A DNA stretch of 64,000 bases from Pisaster brevispinus (taxonomy: Eukaryota > Echinodermata > Asteroidea > Forcipulatida > Asteriidae). The position numbers were made by a program, and so were the translations under genes. The notes under the pieces were generated by a model. The model searched no databases. It had not been told where the DNA came from and worked only from the letters and a program-made list of their open reading frames with translations. Positions within the stretch are counted from its first letter, which is position 1. Every line of letters starts with the position of its first letter. The DNA lies in contig JAMKCF010000018.1 in NCBI GenBank assembly GCA_023634235.1, forward strand, positions 12,474,768-12,538,767, in the 5' to 3' direction. Positions 23,149 to 37,500 of this stretch are shown one piece after another.

Positions 23149-24073
23149 TTTGGATTAACACAACTGAATACTTTGTGACCTTCACTGCCCAAATCTGGAG
23201 AAAAGATACAGTATGATAGCTTTGGACTCATGCGACCATTGACTTGTTGTTTCCCCACCGGACACACATTCTTTTTGCAGTTCCTAGGATCATGTTTCCT
23301 TGCCTAACCGATAGCTGTCATTCTCAATGTGGACAAAGGCACTCGCCATTGAAGTGTTTCATGTAAAACGGCTAGACCAAACTGTTTCTGAGTGCCCGGG
23401 TGTATTAAAACTACTGAGTACTTTCATTAAATGCCTTCAGGGGAAAGATAGTTATTGCATTATACAGAAACAAAATACAACCTGCATGATGACCCCAAAC
23501 TGGAATAAGCATTCTCTGCAGCCAGTTAGACTCCCCACATAAATATTTCAATGTATTCTTTATTAAGTAACAGGCCCATTGTGCATCATGAGAACTGTCT
23601 AGTAATCCATTATTTGCTTCCACTTCTAGCATGTTCCAGCATTTGAATTTTAAATTCAAAACGCTGCCAAGACTGGCTTAATTATCTTTTCTGAAGAAAA
23701 GAAATAATCACAGAATATATTTTTAAAAAATAGTTCAACTTTAAACAAGATTTTCTGTAAACATGGTAAAGTGGCTGTGAGGCAATATAGCAAAACATGT
23801 AACCATTTTATGCCATCTTCTCAAAAATATGATTGTCTGTTTTGAGCAAAGAAAAGTTTACTAATCAATTCCTGCTCTCATTAATTTGTTTTTGTTCAAC
23901 TCCAAATTATTAAAAAATGTACCCAGTCATCCCTTGTGGGTTATTTAAATGAAAACTTTAAACAAAGAGTTTTAAAATTGTCAAAACTATAGTTTGTTTT
24001 TGCTGTATGTGATTCAAAACAAATGCTGCACCATCCCTGTGAACTCCTGACTTCTTACGCTTGGAAATGTTGA

Positions 24074-24079
24074 TTTATT
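24074..24079 (-). terminator. SETDB1: Candidate polyadenylation signal of SETDB1
   Basis: TTTATT on the plus strand is AATAAA on the minus strand, about 71 bases after the SETDB1 stop codon. A 3' UTR of roughly 90 bases would be short, and a more distant signal may be used. Confidence 0.4.
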
Positions 24080-24149
24080 CTGAGGGGGATGGTGGGTGTT
24101 GATACTGTTGTTGCTTGTAGCTCATATGCAGATAGTCAACAGTATCTAT

Positions 24150-24267
24150 TCAAAGCAACCTTCCTCTACATTCTTTTGATCCACACAGGCATATCAAGGA
24201 TTTCCCAGGTACACTACCAACATCATAATTGTAATCCCATGTCAGCTCAGATCCAGCTTGCACATGT
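24150..24267 (-). CDS. SETDB1: SETDB1 last exon, SET end and post-SET
   Basis: Acceptor atttcttacag, stop TGA at 24152-24150. Codes [20 protein letters not shown] then [23 protein letters not shown] completes the catalytic core and CxCxxxxC is the post-SET zinc motif. Confidence 0.96.
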
Positions 24268-25514
24268 CTGTAAGAAATAGTACATGAAGTTATAATATAA
24301 CACAACACTGTCATCATGTATCAGCAAGTATCAGTGTGGTCTGACAATGTAGGATCATGACACATTCTGTGGACTGACACACACCACACACACAAAGTTT
24401 CAGCTAATTAGACAAGCTAATTTTTTTGAATACAAAGTATTTTCTCCCACATGAATATTTGTCTCAGTTTGAAAAATAGTTTTAAGAGTTTACCAGAGCA
24501 AACTCTCATAACAATTTCAGGCTTGAAATGGTTTACATAACATTGGTTTTAGACCCGAAAAACTTGACTTTTGGCATGGGTACCAGCAGGGAACATGCAT
24601 GAATGTTTTTATAGAATATGCACCAGTGATTGACTATGCAAATAAATTATAATTGTAATATGTGCACAATACATTTATCTTCAAGCAAACTTGAAATCAT
24701 TGATTCATAGCAACAAATGGTGTGCTATAAACCTATATTGCACACCTCATATCATACCCTGTTATTGTTTGCTTGCAGATACTCGTTATCACACGCACGC
24801 TTGTGGAATACGGACAAATACAGCGCATCTGTGTCCCATATGCAACTTAACCTTCAGCCTCATTGGATATGGGATGCAGAAGTGCTATATTTGTTCGTAT
24901 TCCATTCATACTAATAGTATGTGGTAGTTTGTGTGGGTCCTTGCTCTGTGATCAAACTAAAATGGCTTCAGTAATGAATTTGACATGCAGACATACAATA
25001 CCTTTTTGCAAAGAATGCAACCCATGGGAAACGGAGATCATGAGAGTCCACAAATACACTCTGTACAAACAAGTTAGGATTGCAGCTATGCTGTAATAGG
25101 AAACAATGCAATAACACAAACATCAGACAACCCTGTTCTGCAAACAGTTAACCTCAATTATTATCTTTTTTTTCCATTGGGAAAAGACATTCTTCTTGAA
25201 TATCTTGAATCCTTTTTTAAAGCACGAAAATTCCTTCTCGACAGATATATACAAGTACAGTAATACTACAAGGCATTTACAGGCATGCAACTGCCCGATG
25301 AAAAAAAAAGAGGAAATTTTCAAAGGCACAACGCAAGCGCGGAGCGAGGCAGCCAAAACGCCAAGGGACATGAGATCCACAATGGTACCCTAGAAAATGT
25401 TGAGGTTTATTATGCTCTTAGGTGCATTCTTAGCATGTACTAGGCTTATTTCACATTATTGTGGTTGTACATTGTTGTTGCCATGCATATATAAGGCTTT
25501 AAAAAAGAAAAATC

Positions 25515-25550
<36 letters not shown>

Positions 25551-28500
25551 AATTTTAATTTTAGCGCTGATCATTTTAAAAAACGCGGAAATCCGCGGAA
25601 ACGCGGAAGAGTTGCATGCCTGCATTTAGATGGTGCTCTCTACAAAGATCACAACGCCTCATAGAACAAGAACAGCTCAATAAGTTAAATAAAATACACA
25701 CATACTTGTTGCTGAAAATGTAGGCAGAGAGAGTAGAGAGAAATTGTTTTGCATCCCATTACATGTAGTCGTGAGTATCAATATACAGGTTCAAATCCCC
25801 AGAGAAAGCCTTCAACTCTTAATGTACTTTTAAATATTTCAGTGCAGAGTTTCTTTGGAAAGCAGACACAATATATTTGAGCCAATGCCCTTTGCTCGGG
25901 TCAAAATGCAGGCCACTAACTATGTTTTGCAATTATACAATAGGTCCTTTTGGTTGGTCAGCAGTTTGGAACAGCTAATTCTATTTTCTCACTAATGTAT
26001 GTAAGTCAAAACTACTTAAAGATATATGCACGCCTTGAGCAACAAGTAGCAAAACAAATGTGTGGATATAATGTAATGGTGAGAAAAGGGGGACAATAAG
26101 TCTCTCTGTTCCTCAAGATGATATACCAACTTACGTTCAGGTATCTGCCAAGATTACCAATGAACTTGGCATCCATTACATGTCCTGAAGACTCTGCAAA
26201 CAATGACCTTGTACGAATCATGGAAGGCCTCTCACTCTCCTTACCTAAAACACCAAAAATACATCAACAGGTCAATATTATGTACTTTTGAAAAAAATTA
26301 GGTTGAACCATAAAGTTACTGAAGTGAAAGGGCACCTTTGGTACAGGTAAAACTTGGACAATAATAAACCTCTATATGTACATCTGTCCTCTGGGACCTT
26401 TCACTTTTGATATGACTATGTAAATCACCTATACTCACCGATTCAATAAATCAAGTCCATTGCCAATAGCAATGAGCAAGCAGCGCAGTTAATGTGGATA
26501 TAAGGTCTCTCCATAAAATACTTATCTTGAATGTGAGTGAATCTATTGTATGGCAATGCCTAACTTTGATCGCACAACTAAACCTTGATGAAACACTGAT
26601 GTAGTGAAGTGCTTGGAATCTATGTTACTTATGTAAACAATAAACCATGCTTGGATTTCTGACCTATATACATTGTACATGTTATACCAAAGCTGAATGA
26701 CTCAAGGCCCAGTCTTAGCCTCAAGTTCAATTTTTTGTGGACTTGGACTCGGTCAAAAAGCACTGTGACTCAGACGAAGAAGAACAAATATTGGGGAAAA
26801 CATGCAACTTAAGCTGCCTTCAAGGTGCCCATGTACATTGTCAATAAATAATAAAAGAAGAACAAATTGTTTCTGTTGATGTGTTGCCTGTGGCTTTTGC
26901 ATATCAACCATGGACCATGTTTTTGTCAAACCGTGCATGTCAAGATGATAGTCTTGTTCAAGTCTGTGATGGTGGTTCTGGTCATCTAGAAATAGCGCCC
27001 TCTTCTTGATTATTCTTCCGAATAGTGTTTAACAGACAAAAATAAGCACAACTCAAGCTAGGAGCAGCTGGCTTTACACCTGGCTCATTGTGTCCATTAG
27101 TCCCTGGTTTATGTTGACTGTTCTTTAGAGATTTTCTACCTCCATGATTGGTCGTATATAGACCTTGACAGAATGACACGTTGACACATACAGGTTTTCA
27201 ACAAGTCAGTAAAGGTCTTTGTTAATGTTAGTTTGCGCTCATTTATTATTTTCTCTTTTGCAAGATGTTGTAAGTTCCCATGTTTTTAAAATATGTGGGT
27301 TGTTTTATTGCACAAATCTAAAAAAATCTGGTCATCAGTCTGACAATAATGGCTTGAAATTGCTGAAACTTCAGAAATGTTCCATAAAATATAACTGTCG
27401 GGAGAATTGACAGCTAGGGTTATTTCAGCCCTGTTCTGTGGGACATCATTCCACTGGTAGTCACACCCACTTTACACAAACTGGCCCCACTGATTAGGCT
27501 TGCGGTCCAAATAGAAACGATATGGGAACTGTCGAACGGTTGCCCCAAACGGTTCATTTTCTCAGCTTCAACCGTTTATGAATCTGAAAGCAACCGTTTC
27601 ACACCTTGTATCCCGGCCTTAAGACCCACGCTCAGACAAAAGAACTGTTACTTGGTTTCACCTTACAAAGGAGCGTCAGCCGGACTGGACATCGATGCAC
27701 AGCCACCTCTAATCTGTTACTAATCCTTACTACTCCTTCATGGTTGAGGCTGTCGTGATCAATGGTTTATTTTCGGTGGGATGCTATGATTTTAGCTTTC
27801 AGTTTTCAGATTTTCTGTTTGTTGGTTTTAAAATCTCAGAACTTCATAATTTTGCGATCGAATTAAAAATATATATAAAGCAAACGTTTCATGTAATTTT
27901 AGGTTTTCAACACACTGCCCATAAAAATAGACGTTGGTGCCCTTTTAGCTAGACAGACAGATCTCTGACCTAATAATTCATAGTGCGCAATGCATTAACA
28001 TGTAAACGCCAAGCAATGCACATTATTTGCATACTGTAAATATGTTTGGATTGCTTGGCATGCATTTTCAGAATTGCGCACTACTTATGCTCGATGGACA
28101 ATTGAATTTTCGGCCCAAATCACAAGCAGCCGTTGTTTCATGTTCTTGTACAGAATGCACCAGGGTGGATACCAAGTTCGTACCCTAACCAAACAATTGA
28201 TGGCAATACGGATGTGCAAGCCAATAGTGATCGCAATGAGTCAGAGCTCTTTTAAGTTGAGCTATAATCCCAATAAATGGAAAGTAATCCAATTATAGAC
28301 GCTCTGTTTCGCACACTCCAAAGGACCAGATAAGCTGAGGGCATTGAAGCTTTACACAAACGATCCTCCCAACTGTTTGGCAAATGCTGTTGAACCATTT
28401 GTGCCTCAAAGCATTTTGCAACCGTTCGACGGTAGCCAAACCGTTTCTATTTGGACCACGCGCCTTACCAGAAGCCCATAGAAGTTGCAGTGAGCTTGTT

Positions 28501-31500
28501 TCCTCAAAGTTAAATGTTTCTGTCATAAGAAATGCTTGTGAGCATGAAATGAGTAAACTTTGGTAAAATAACACACAAGCGTAAGCTGGCTTTTGAGCTG
28601 AAAGTAGCACAAACTGTGAGCAGGCAGCAGATACGCAAGCGTTTGACACAACAACTTACCACTAGAACTAACTTTACATGAGGGAATTGGACTCAGACAA
28701 GAGGGGACTTGGACTGGGTGGGGAGGACTTGGACAAGCAGGGACTCAAACTCCGTTGGGGAGGATTCGGACAAACAGGGACTTGGACTCGGTGGGAGGAC
28801 TAGGACTCGGACTCAGACTTGGACAAACAGGGACTTGGACAAATAGGGACTCGGATTCAGTGGGGAGGACTTGGACTTTGACTCGAACATTAGGAACTCG
28901 ACTACAGCACTGTGTAGTACCATCGATCACAGTTAACACTCAAAGAATACTCACTCTTATCAGCTGCGGTAGTAGAGACTGTAATACCTTCTTCATTGCC
29001 ATCTGTAGGGATATCAAAGAAAACAAAGACAAGTCTTTCCTTTTTTTGCAGAATATAAGATTATAATATGAAAGGAAGCTCATATTTTTATAGACTTTGA
29101 AAAAGGTATGTAGGTCTTGTTATAAATCAACCATTCCTTTATAACAAATGACTTTAGTTGACAGTACACATACCGACCTCTTCCTTAAATAGATGACTTA
29201 ACAGTCAACCAAAATCCTGAAGAAAAAAAAACACCTACTCAAGCCTGAGCAAAAAGGTCTGATCATCTCAACAATAAAGGTCTTATCATCTCAACAATAA
29301 AGGTCTCATCTACTCAACAATAAAGGTCTTATCATCTCAACAATAAAGGTCTCATCATCTCAACTATAGAGGTCTCATCATCTCAACTATAGAGGTCTCA
29401 TCATCTCAACTATAGAGGTCTCATCATCTCAACTATAAAGGTCTTATCCTCTCAACTATAGAGGTCTCATCATCTCAACTATAGAGGTCTCATCATCTCA
29501 ACTATAAAGGTCTCATCATCTCTACTATAAAGGTCTCATCATCTCAACTATAAAGGTCTCATCATCTCAACTATAAAGGTCTCATCATCTCAACTATAAA
29601 GGTCTTATCCTCTCAACTATAGAGGTCTCATCATCTCAACTATAGAGGTCTCATCATCTCAACTATAGAGGTCTCATCATCTCAACTATAAAGGTCTCAT
29701 CATCTCAACTATAAAGGTCTCATCATCTCAACTATAGAGGTCTCATCATCTCAACTATAAAGGTCTCATCATCTCTACTATAAAGGTCTTATCATCTCAA
29801 CTATAAAGGTCTCATCATCTCAACTATAAAGGTCTCATCATCTCAACTATAAAGGTCTCATCCTCTCAACTATAAAGGTCTCATCATCTCAACTATAAAG
29901 GTCTCATCATCTCAACTATAAAGGTCTCATCATCTCAACTATAAAGGTCTCATCATCTCAACTATAGAGGTCTCATCATCTCAACTATAGAGGTCTCATC
30001 ATCTCAACTATAGAGGTCTCATCATCTCAACTATAAAGGTCTCATCATCTCAACTATAAAGGTCTCATCATCTCAACTATAAAGGTCTCATCATCTCAAC
30101 TATAGAGGTCTCATCATCTCAACTATAGAGGTCTCATCATCTCAACTATAGAGGTCTCATCATCTCAACTATAGAGGTCTCATCATCTCAACTATAAAGG
30201 TCTTATCCTCTCAACTATAGAGGTCTCATCATCTCAACTATAGAGGTCTCATCATCTCAACTATAAAGGTCTCATCATCTCAACTATAAAGGTCTTATCA
30301 TCTCAACTATAAAGGTCTCATCATCTCAACTATAAAGGTCTCATCATCTCAACTATAGAGGTCTCATCATCTCAACTATAGAGGTCTCATCATCTCAACT
30401 ATAGAGGTCTCATCATCTCAACTATAGAGGTCTCATCATCTCAACTATAAAGGTCTTATCCTCTCAACTATAAAGGTCTCATCATCTCAACTATAGAGGT
30501 CTCATCATCTCAACTATAAAGGTCTCATCATCTCTACTATAAAGGTCTTATCATCTCAACTATAAAGGTCTCATCATCTCAACTATAGAGGTCTCATCAT
30601 CTCAACTATAAAGGTCTCATCATCTCAACTATAAAGGTCTCATCATCTCAACTATAAAGGTCTCATCATCTCAACTATAAAGGTCTCATCATCTCAACTA
30701 TAAAGGTCTCATCCTCTCAACTATAAAGGTCTCATCATCTCAACTATAAAGGTCTTATCCTCTCAACTATAAAGGTCTCATCATCTCAACTATAGAGGTC
30801 TCATCATCTCAACTATAAAGGTCTCATCATCTCAACTATAAAGGTCTCATCATCTCAACTATAAAGGTCTCATCATCTCAACTATAGAGGTCTCATCATC
30901 TCAACTATAGAGGTCTCATCATCTCAACTATAGAGGTCTCATCATCTCAACTATAGAGGTCTCATCATCTCAACTATAAAGGTCTCATCATCTCAACTAT
31001 AAAGGTCTCATCATCTCAACTATAGAGGTCTCATCATCTCAACTATAGAGGTCTCATCATCTCAACTATAGAGGTCTCATCATCTCAACTATAGAGGTCT
31101 CATCATCTCAACTATAGAGGTCTCATCATCTCAACTATAAAGGTCTCATCATCTCAACTATAAAGGTCTCATCATCTCAACTATAAAGGTCTCATCATCT
31201 CAACTATAAAGGTCTCATCATCTCAACTATAAAGGTCTCATCATCTCAACTATAAAGGTCTCATCATCTCAACTATAAAGGTCTCATTATCTCAACTATA
31301 AAGGTCTCATCATCTCAACTATAGAGGTCTCATCATCTCAACTATAAAGGTCTCATCATCTCAACTATAAAGGTCTTATCCTCTCAACTATAAAGGTCTC
31401 ATCATCTCAACTATAAAGGTCTCATCATCTCAACTATAAAGGTCTTATCATCTCAACTATAAAGGTCTTATCATCTCAACTATAGAGGTCTCATCATCTC

Positions 31501-34500
31501 AACTATAAAGGTCTCATCATCTCAACTATAAAGGTCTTATCCTCTCAACTATAAAGGTCTCATCATCTCAACTATAAAGGTCTCATCATCTCAACTATAA
31601 AGGTCTTATCATCTCAACTATAGAGGTCTTATCATCTCAACTATAGAGGTCTCATCATCTCAACTATAAAGGTCTCATCATCTCAACTATAAAGGTCTTA
31701 TCCTCTCAACTATAGAGGTCTCATCATCTCAACTATAGAGGTCTCATCATCTCAACTATAAAGGTCTCATCCTCTCAACTATAGAGGTCTCATCATCTCA
31801 ACTATAAAGGTCTCATCATCTCAACTATAAAGGTCTTATCATCTCAACTATAGAGGTCTCATCATCTCAACTATAAAGGTCTCATCATCTCAACTATAGA
31901 GGTCTTATCATCTCAACTATAGAGGTCTCATCATCTCAACTATAGAGGTCTCATCATCTCAACTATAAAGGTCTCATCATCTCAACTATAAAGGTCTCAT
32001 CATCTCAAGTATAAAGGTCTCATCATCTCAACTATAGAGGTCTCATCATCTCAACTATAGAGGTCTCATCATCTCAACTATAGAGGTCTCATCATCTCAA
32101 CTATAGAGGTCTCATCATCTCAACTATAGAGGTCTCATCATCTCAACTATAGAGGTCTCATCATCTCAACTATAAAGGTCTCATCATCTCAACTATAAAG
32201 GTCTCATCATCTCAACTATAGAGGTCTCATCATCTCAACTATAGAGGTCTCATCATCTCAACTATTGAGGTCTCATCATCTCAACTATAGAGGTCTCATC
32301 ATCTCAACTATAGAGGTCTCATCATCTCAACTATAAAGGTCTCATCATCTCAACTATAAAGGTCTTATCATCTCAACTATAAAGGTCTCATCATCTCAAC
32401 TATAAAGGTCTCATCATCTCAACTATAAAGGTCTCATCATCTCAACTATAAAGGTCTCATCATCTCAACTATAAAGGTCTCATTATCTCAACTATAAAGG
32501 TCTCATCATCTCAACTATAGAGGTCTCATCATCTCAACTATAAAGGTCTCATCATCTCAACTATAAAGGTCTTATCCTCTCAACTATAAAGGTCTCATCA
32601 TCTCAACTATAAAGGTCTCATCATCTCAACTATAAAGGTCTCATCATCTCAACTATAAAGGTCTTATCATCTCAACTATAGAGGTCTCATCATCTCAACT
32701 ATAAAGGTCTCATCATCTCAACTATAAAGGTCTTATCCTCTCAACTATAAAGGTCTCATCATCTCAACTATAAAGGTCTCATCATCTCAACTATAAAAGT
32801 CTTATCATCTCAACTATAGAGGTCTTATCATCTCAACTATAGAGGTCTCATCATCTCAACTATAAAGGTCTCATCATCTCAACTATAAAGGTCTTATCCT
32901 CTCAACTATAAAGGTCTCATCATCTCAACTATAGAGGTCTCATCATCTCAACTATAGAGGTCTCATCCTCTCAACTATAGAGGTCTCATCATCTCAACTA
33001 TAAAGGTCTCATCATCTCAACTATAGAGGTCTTATCATCTCAACTATAGAGGTCTCATCATCTCAACTATAAAGGTCTTATCATCTCAACTATAGTGGTC
33101 TCATCATCTCAACTATAAAGGTCTCATCATCTCAACTATAGAGGTCTCATCATCTCAACTATAAAGGTCTCATCATCTCAACTATAAAGGTCTCATCATC
33201 TCAACTATAAAGGTCTCATCATCTCAACTATAAAGGTCTTATCCTCTCAACTATAGAGGTCTCATCATCTCAACTATAGAGGTCTCATCATCTCAACTAT
33301 AGAGGTCTCATCATCTCAACTATAAAGGTCTCATCATCTCAACTATAAAGGTCTCATCATCTCAACTATAGAGGTCTCATCATCTCAACTATAAAGGTCT
33401 CATCATCTCTACTATAAAGGTCTTATCATCTCAACTATAAAGGTCTCATCATCTCAACTATAGAGGTCTCATCATCTCAACTATAAAGGTCTCATCATCT
33501 CAACTATAAAGGTCTCATCATCTCAACTATAAAGGTCTCATCATCTCAACTATAAAGGTCTCATCATCTCAACTATAAAGGTCTCATCCTCTCATCTATA
33601 AAGGTCTCATCATCTCAACTATAAAGGTCTCATCATCTCAACTATAAAGGTCTCATCATCTCAACTATAAAGGTCTCATCATCTCAACTATAGAGGTCTC
33701 ATCATCTCAACTATAAAGGTCTCATCATCTCAACTATAGAGGTCTCATCATCTCAACTATAAAGGTCTCATCATCTCAACTATAAAGGTCTCATCATCTC
33801 AACTATAAAGGTCTCATCATCTCAACTATAGAGGTCTCATCATCTCAACTATAGAGGTCTCATCATCTCAACTATAGAGGTCTCATCATCTCAACTATAG
33901 AGGTCTCATCATCTCAACTATAAAGGTCTTATCCTCTCAACTATAGAGGTCTCATCATCTCAACTATAGAGGTCTCATCATCTCAACTATAAAGGTCTCA
34001 TCATCTCAACTATAAAGGTCTTATCATCTCAACTATAAAGGTCTCATCATCTCAACTATAAAGGTCTCATCATCTCAACTATAGAGGTCTCATCATCTCA
34101 ACTATAGAGGTCTCATCATCTCAACTATAGAGGTCTCATCATCTCAACTATAGAGGTCTCATCATCTCAACTATAAAGGTCTTATCCTCTCAACTATAAA
34201 GGTCTCATCATCTCAACTATAGAGGTCTCATCATCTCAACTATAAAGGTCTCATCATCTCTACTATAAAGGTCTTATCATCTCAACTATAAAGGTCTCAT
34301 CATCTCAACTATAGAGGTCTCATCATCTCAACTATAAAGGTCTCATCATCTCAACTATAAAGGTCTCATCATCTCAACTATAAAGGTCTCATCATCTCAA
34401 CTATAAAGGTCTCATCATCTCAACTATAAAGGTCTCATCCTCTCAACTATAAAGGTCTCATCATCTCAACTATAAAGGTCTTATCCTCTCAACTATAAAG

Positions 34501-37500
34501 GTCTCATCATCTCAACTATAAAGGTCTCATCATCTCAACTATAAAGGTCTCATCATCTCAACTATAAAGGTCTCATCATCTCAACTATAAAGGTCTCATC
34601 ATCTCAACTATAGAGGTCTCATCATCTCAACTATAAAGGTCTCATCATCTCAACTATAGAGGTCTCATCATCTCAACTATAGAGGTCTCATCATCTCAAC
34701 TATAAAGGTCTCATCATCTCAACTATAAAGGTCTCATCATCTCAACTATAGAGGTCTCATCATCTCAACTATAGAGGTCTCATCATCTCAACTATAAAGG
34801 TCTCATCATCTCAACTATAGAGGTCTCATCATCTCAACTATAGAGGTCTCATCATCTCAACTATAAAGGTCTCATCATCTCAACTATAAAGGTCTTATCA
34901 TCTCAACTATAAAGGTCTCATCATTTCAACTATAAAGGTCTCATCATCTCAACTATAAAGGTCTCATCATCTCAACTATTAAGGTCTCATCATCTCAACT
35001 ATAAAGGTCTCATTATCTCAACTATAAAGGTCTCATCATCTCAACTATAGAGGTCTCATCATCCCAACTATAAAGGTCTCATCATCTCAACTATAAAGGT
35101 CTTATCCTCTCAACTATAAAGGTCTCATCATCTCAACTATAAAGGTCTCATCATCTCAACTATAAAGGTCTTATCATCTCAACTATAAAGGTCTTATCAT
35201 CTCAACTATAGAGGTCTCATCATCTCAACTATAAAGGTCTCATCATCTCAACTATAAAGGTCTTATCCTCTCAACTATAAAGGTCTCATCATCTCAACTA
35301 TAAAGGTCTCATCATCTCAACTATAAAGGTCTTATCATCTCAACTATAAAGGTCTTATCATCTCAACTATAAAGGTCTCATCCTCTCAACTATAGAGGTC
35401 TCATCATCTCAACTATAAAGGTCTCATCATCTCAACTATAAAGGTCTTATCATCTCAACTATAGAGGTCTCATCATCTCAACTATAAATGTCTCATCATC
35501 TCAACTATAAAGGTCTTATCATCTCAACTATAGAGGTCTCATCATCTCAACTATAAAGGTCTCATCATCTCAACTATAGAGGTCTCATCATCTCAACTAT
35601 AAAGGTCTCATCATCTCAACTATAAAGGTCTCATCATCTCAACTATAAAGGTCTCATCATCTCAACTATAGAGGTCTCATCATCTCAACTATAAAGGTCT
35701 CATCATCTCAACTATAGAGGTCTCATCATCTCAACTATAGAGGTCTCATCATCTCAACTATAGAGGTCTCATCATCTCAACTATAGAGGTCTCATCATCT
35801 CAACTATAAAGGTCTCATCATCTCAACTATAAAGGTCTCATCATCTCAACTATAAAGGTCTCATCATCTCAACTATAGAGGTCTCATTATCTCAACTATA
35901 AAGGTCTCATCATCTCAACTATAGAGGTCTCATCATCTCAACTATAAAGGTCTCATCATCTCAACTATAAAGGTCTTATCCTCTCAACTATAAAGGTCTC
36001 ATCATCTCAACTATAAAGGTCTCATCATCTCAACTATAAAGGTCTTATCATCTCAACTATAAAGGTCTTATCATCTCAACTATAGAGGTCTCATCATCTC
36101 AACTATAAAGGTCTCATCATCTCAACTATAAAGGTCTTATCCTCTCAACTATAAAGGTCTCATCATCTCAACTATAAAGGTCTCATCATCTCAACTATAA
36201 AGGTCTTATCATCTCAACTATAAAGGTCTTATCATCTCAACTATAAAGGTCTCATCCTCTCAACTATAGAGGTCTCATCATCTCAACTATAAAGGTCTCA
36301 TCATCTCAACTATAAAGGTCTTATCATCTCAACTATAGAGGTCTCATCATCTCAACTATAAAGGTCTCATCATCTCAACTATAAAGGTCTTATCATCTCA
36401 ACTATAGAGGTCTCATCATCTCAACTATAAAGGTCTCATCATCTCAACTATAGAGGTCTCATCATCTCAACTATAAAGGTCTCATCATCTCAACTATAAA
36501 GGTCTCATCATCTCAACTATAAAGGTCTCATCATCTCAACTATAAAGGTCTCATCATCTCAACTATAGAGGTCTCATCATCTCAACTATAGAGGTCTCAT
36601 CATCTCAACTATAGAGGTCTCATCATCTCAACTATAGAGGTCTCATCATCTCAACTATAAAGGTCTCATCATCTCAACTATAAAGGTCTCATCATCTCAA
36701 CTATAAAGGTCTCATCATCTCAACTATAGAGGTCTCATCATCTCAACTATAAAGGTCTCATCATCTCAACTATAGAGGTCTCATCATCTCAACTATAGAG
36801 GTCTCATCATCTCAACTATAAAGGTCTCATCATCTCAACTATAAAGGTCTTATCATCTCAACTATAAAGGTCTCATCATCTCAACTATAAAGGTCTCATC
36901 ATCTCAACTATAAAGGTCTCATCATCTCAACTATAAAGGTCTCATCATCTCAACTATAAAGGTCTCATTATCTCAACTATAAAGGTCTCATCATCTCAAC
37001 TATAGAGGTCTCATCATCTCAACTATAAAGGTCTCATCATCTCAACTATAAAGGTCTTATCCTCTCAACTATAAAGGTCTCATCATCTCAACTATAAAGG
37101 TCTCATCATCTCAACTATAAAGGTCTTATCATCTCAACTATAAAGGTCTTATCATCTCAACTATAGAGGTCTCATCATCTCAACTATAAAGGTCTCATCA
37201 TCTCAACTATAAAGGTCTTATCATCTCAACTATAGAGGTCTCATCATCTCAACTATAAAGGTCTCATCATCTCAACTATAGAGGTCTCATCATCTCAACT
37301 ATAAAGGTCTCATCATCTCAACTATAAAGGTCTCATCATCTCAACTATAAAGGTCTCATCATCTCAACTATAGAGGTCTCATCATCTCAACTATAAAGGT
37401 CTCATCATCTCAACTATAAAGGTCTCATCATCTCAACTAAAGGTCTTATCATCTCAACTATAAAGGTCTTATCCTCTCAACTATAAAGGTCTCATCATCT

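Noticed and set aside
24691..25096. Plus-strand cysteine-containing ORFs resembling small zinc proteins
   Set aside because: They partly overlap the antisense of the SETDB1 exon 25002-25090 and have no regular metal-binding spacing.
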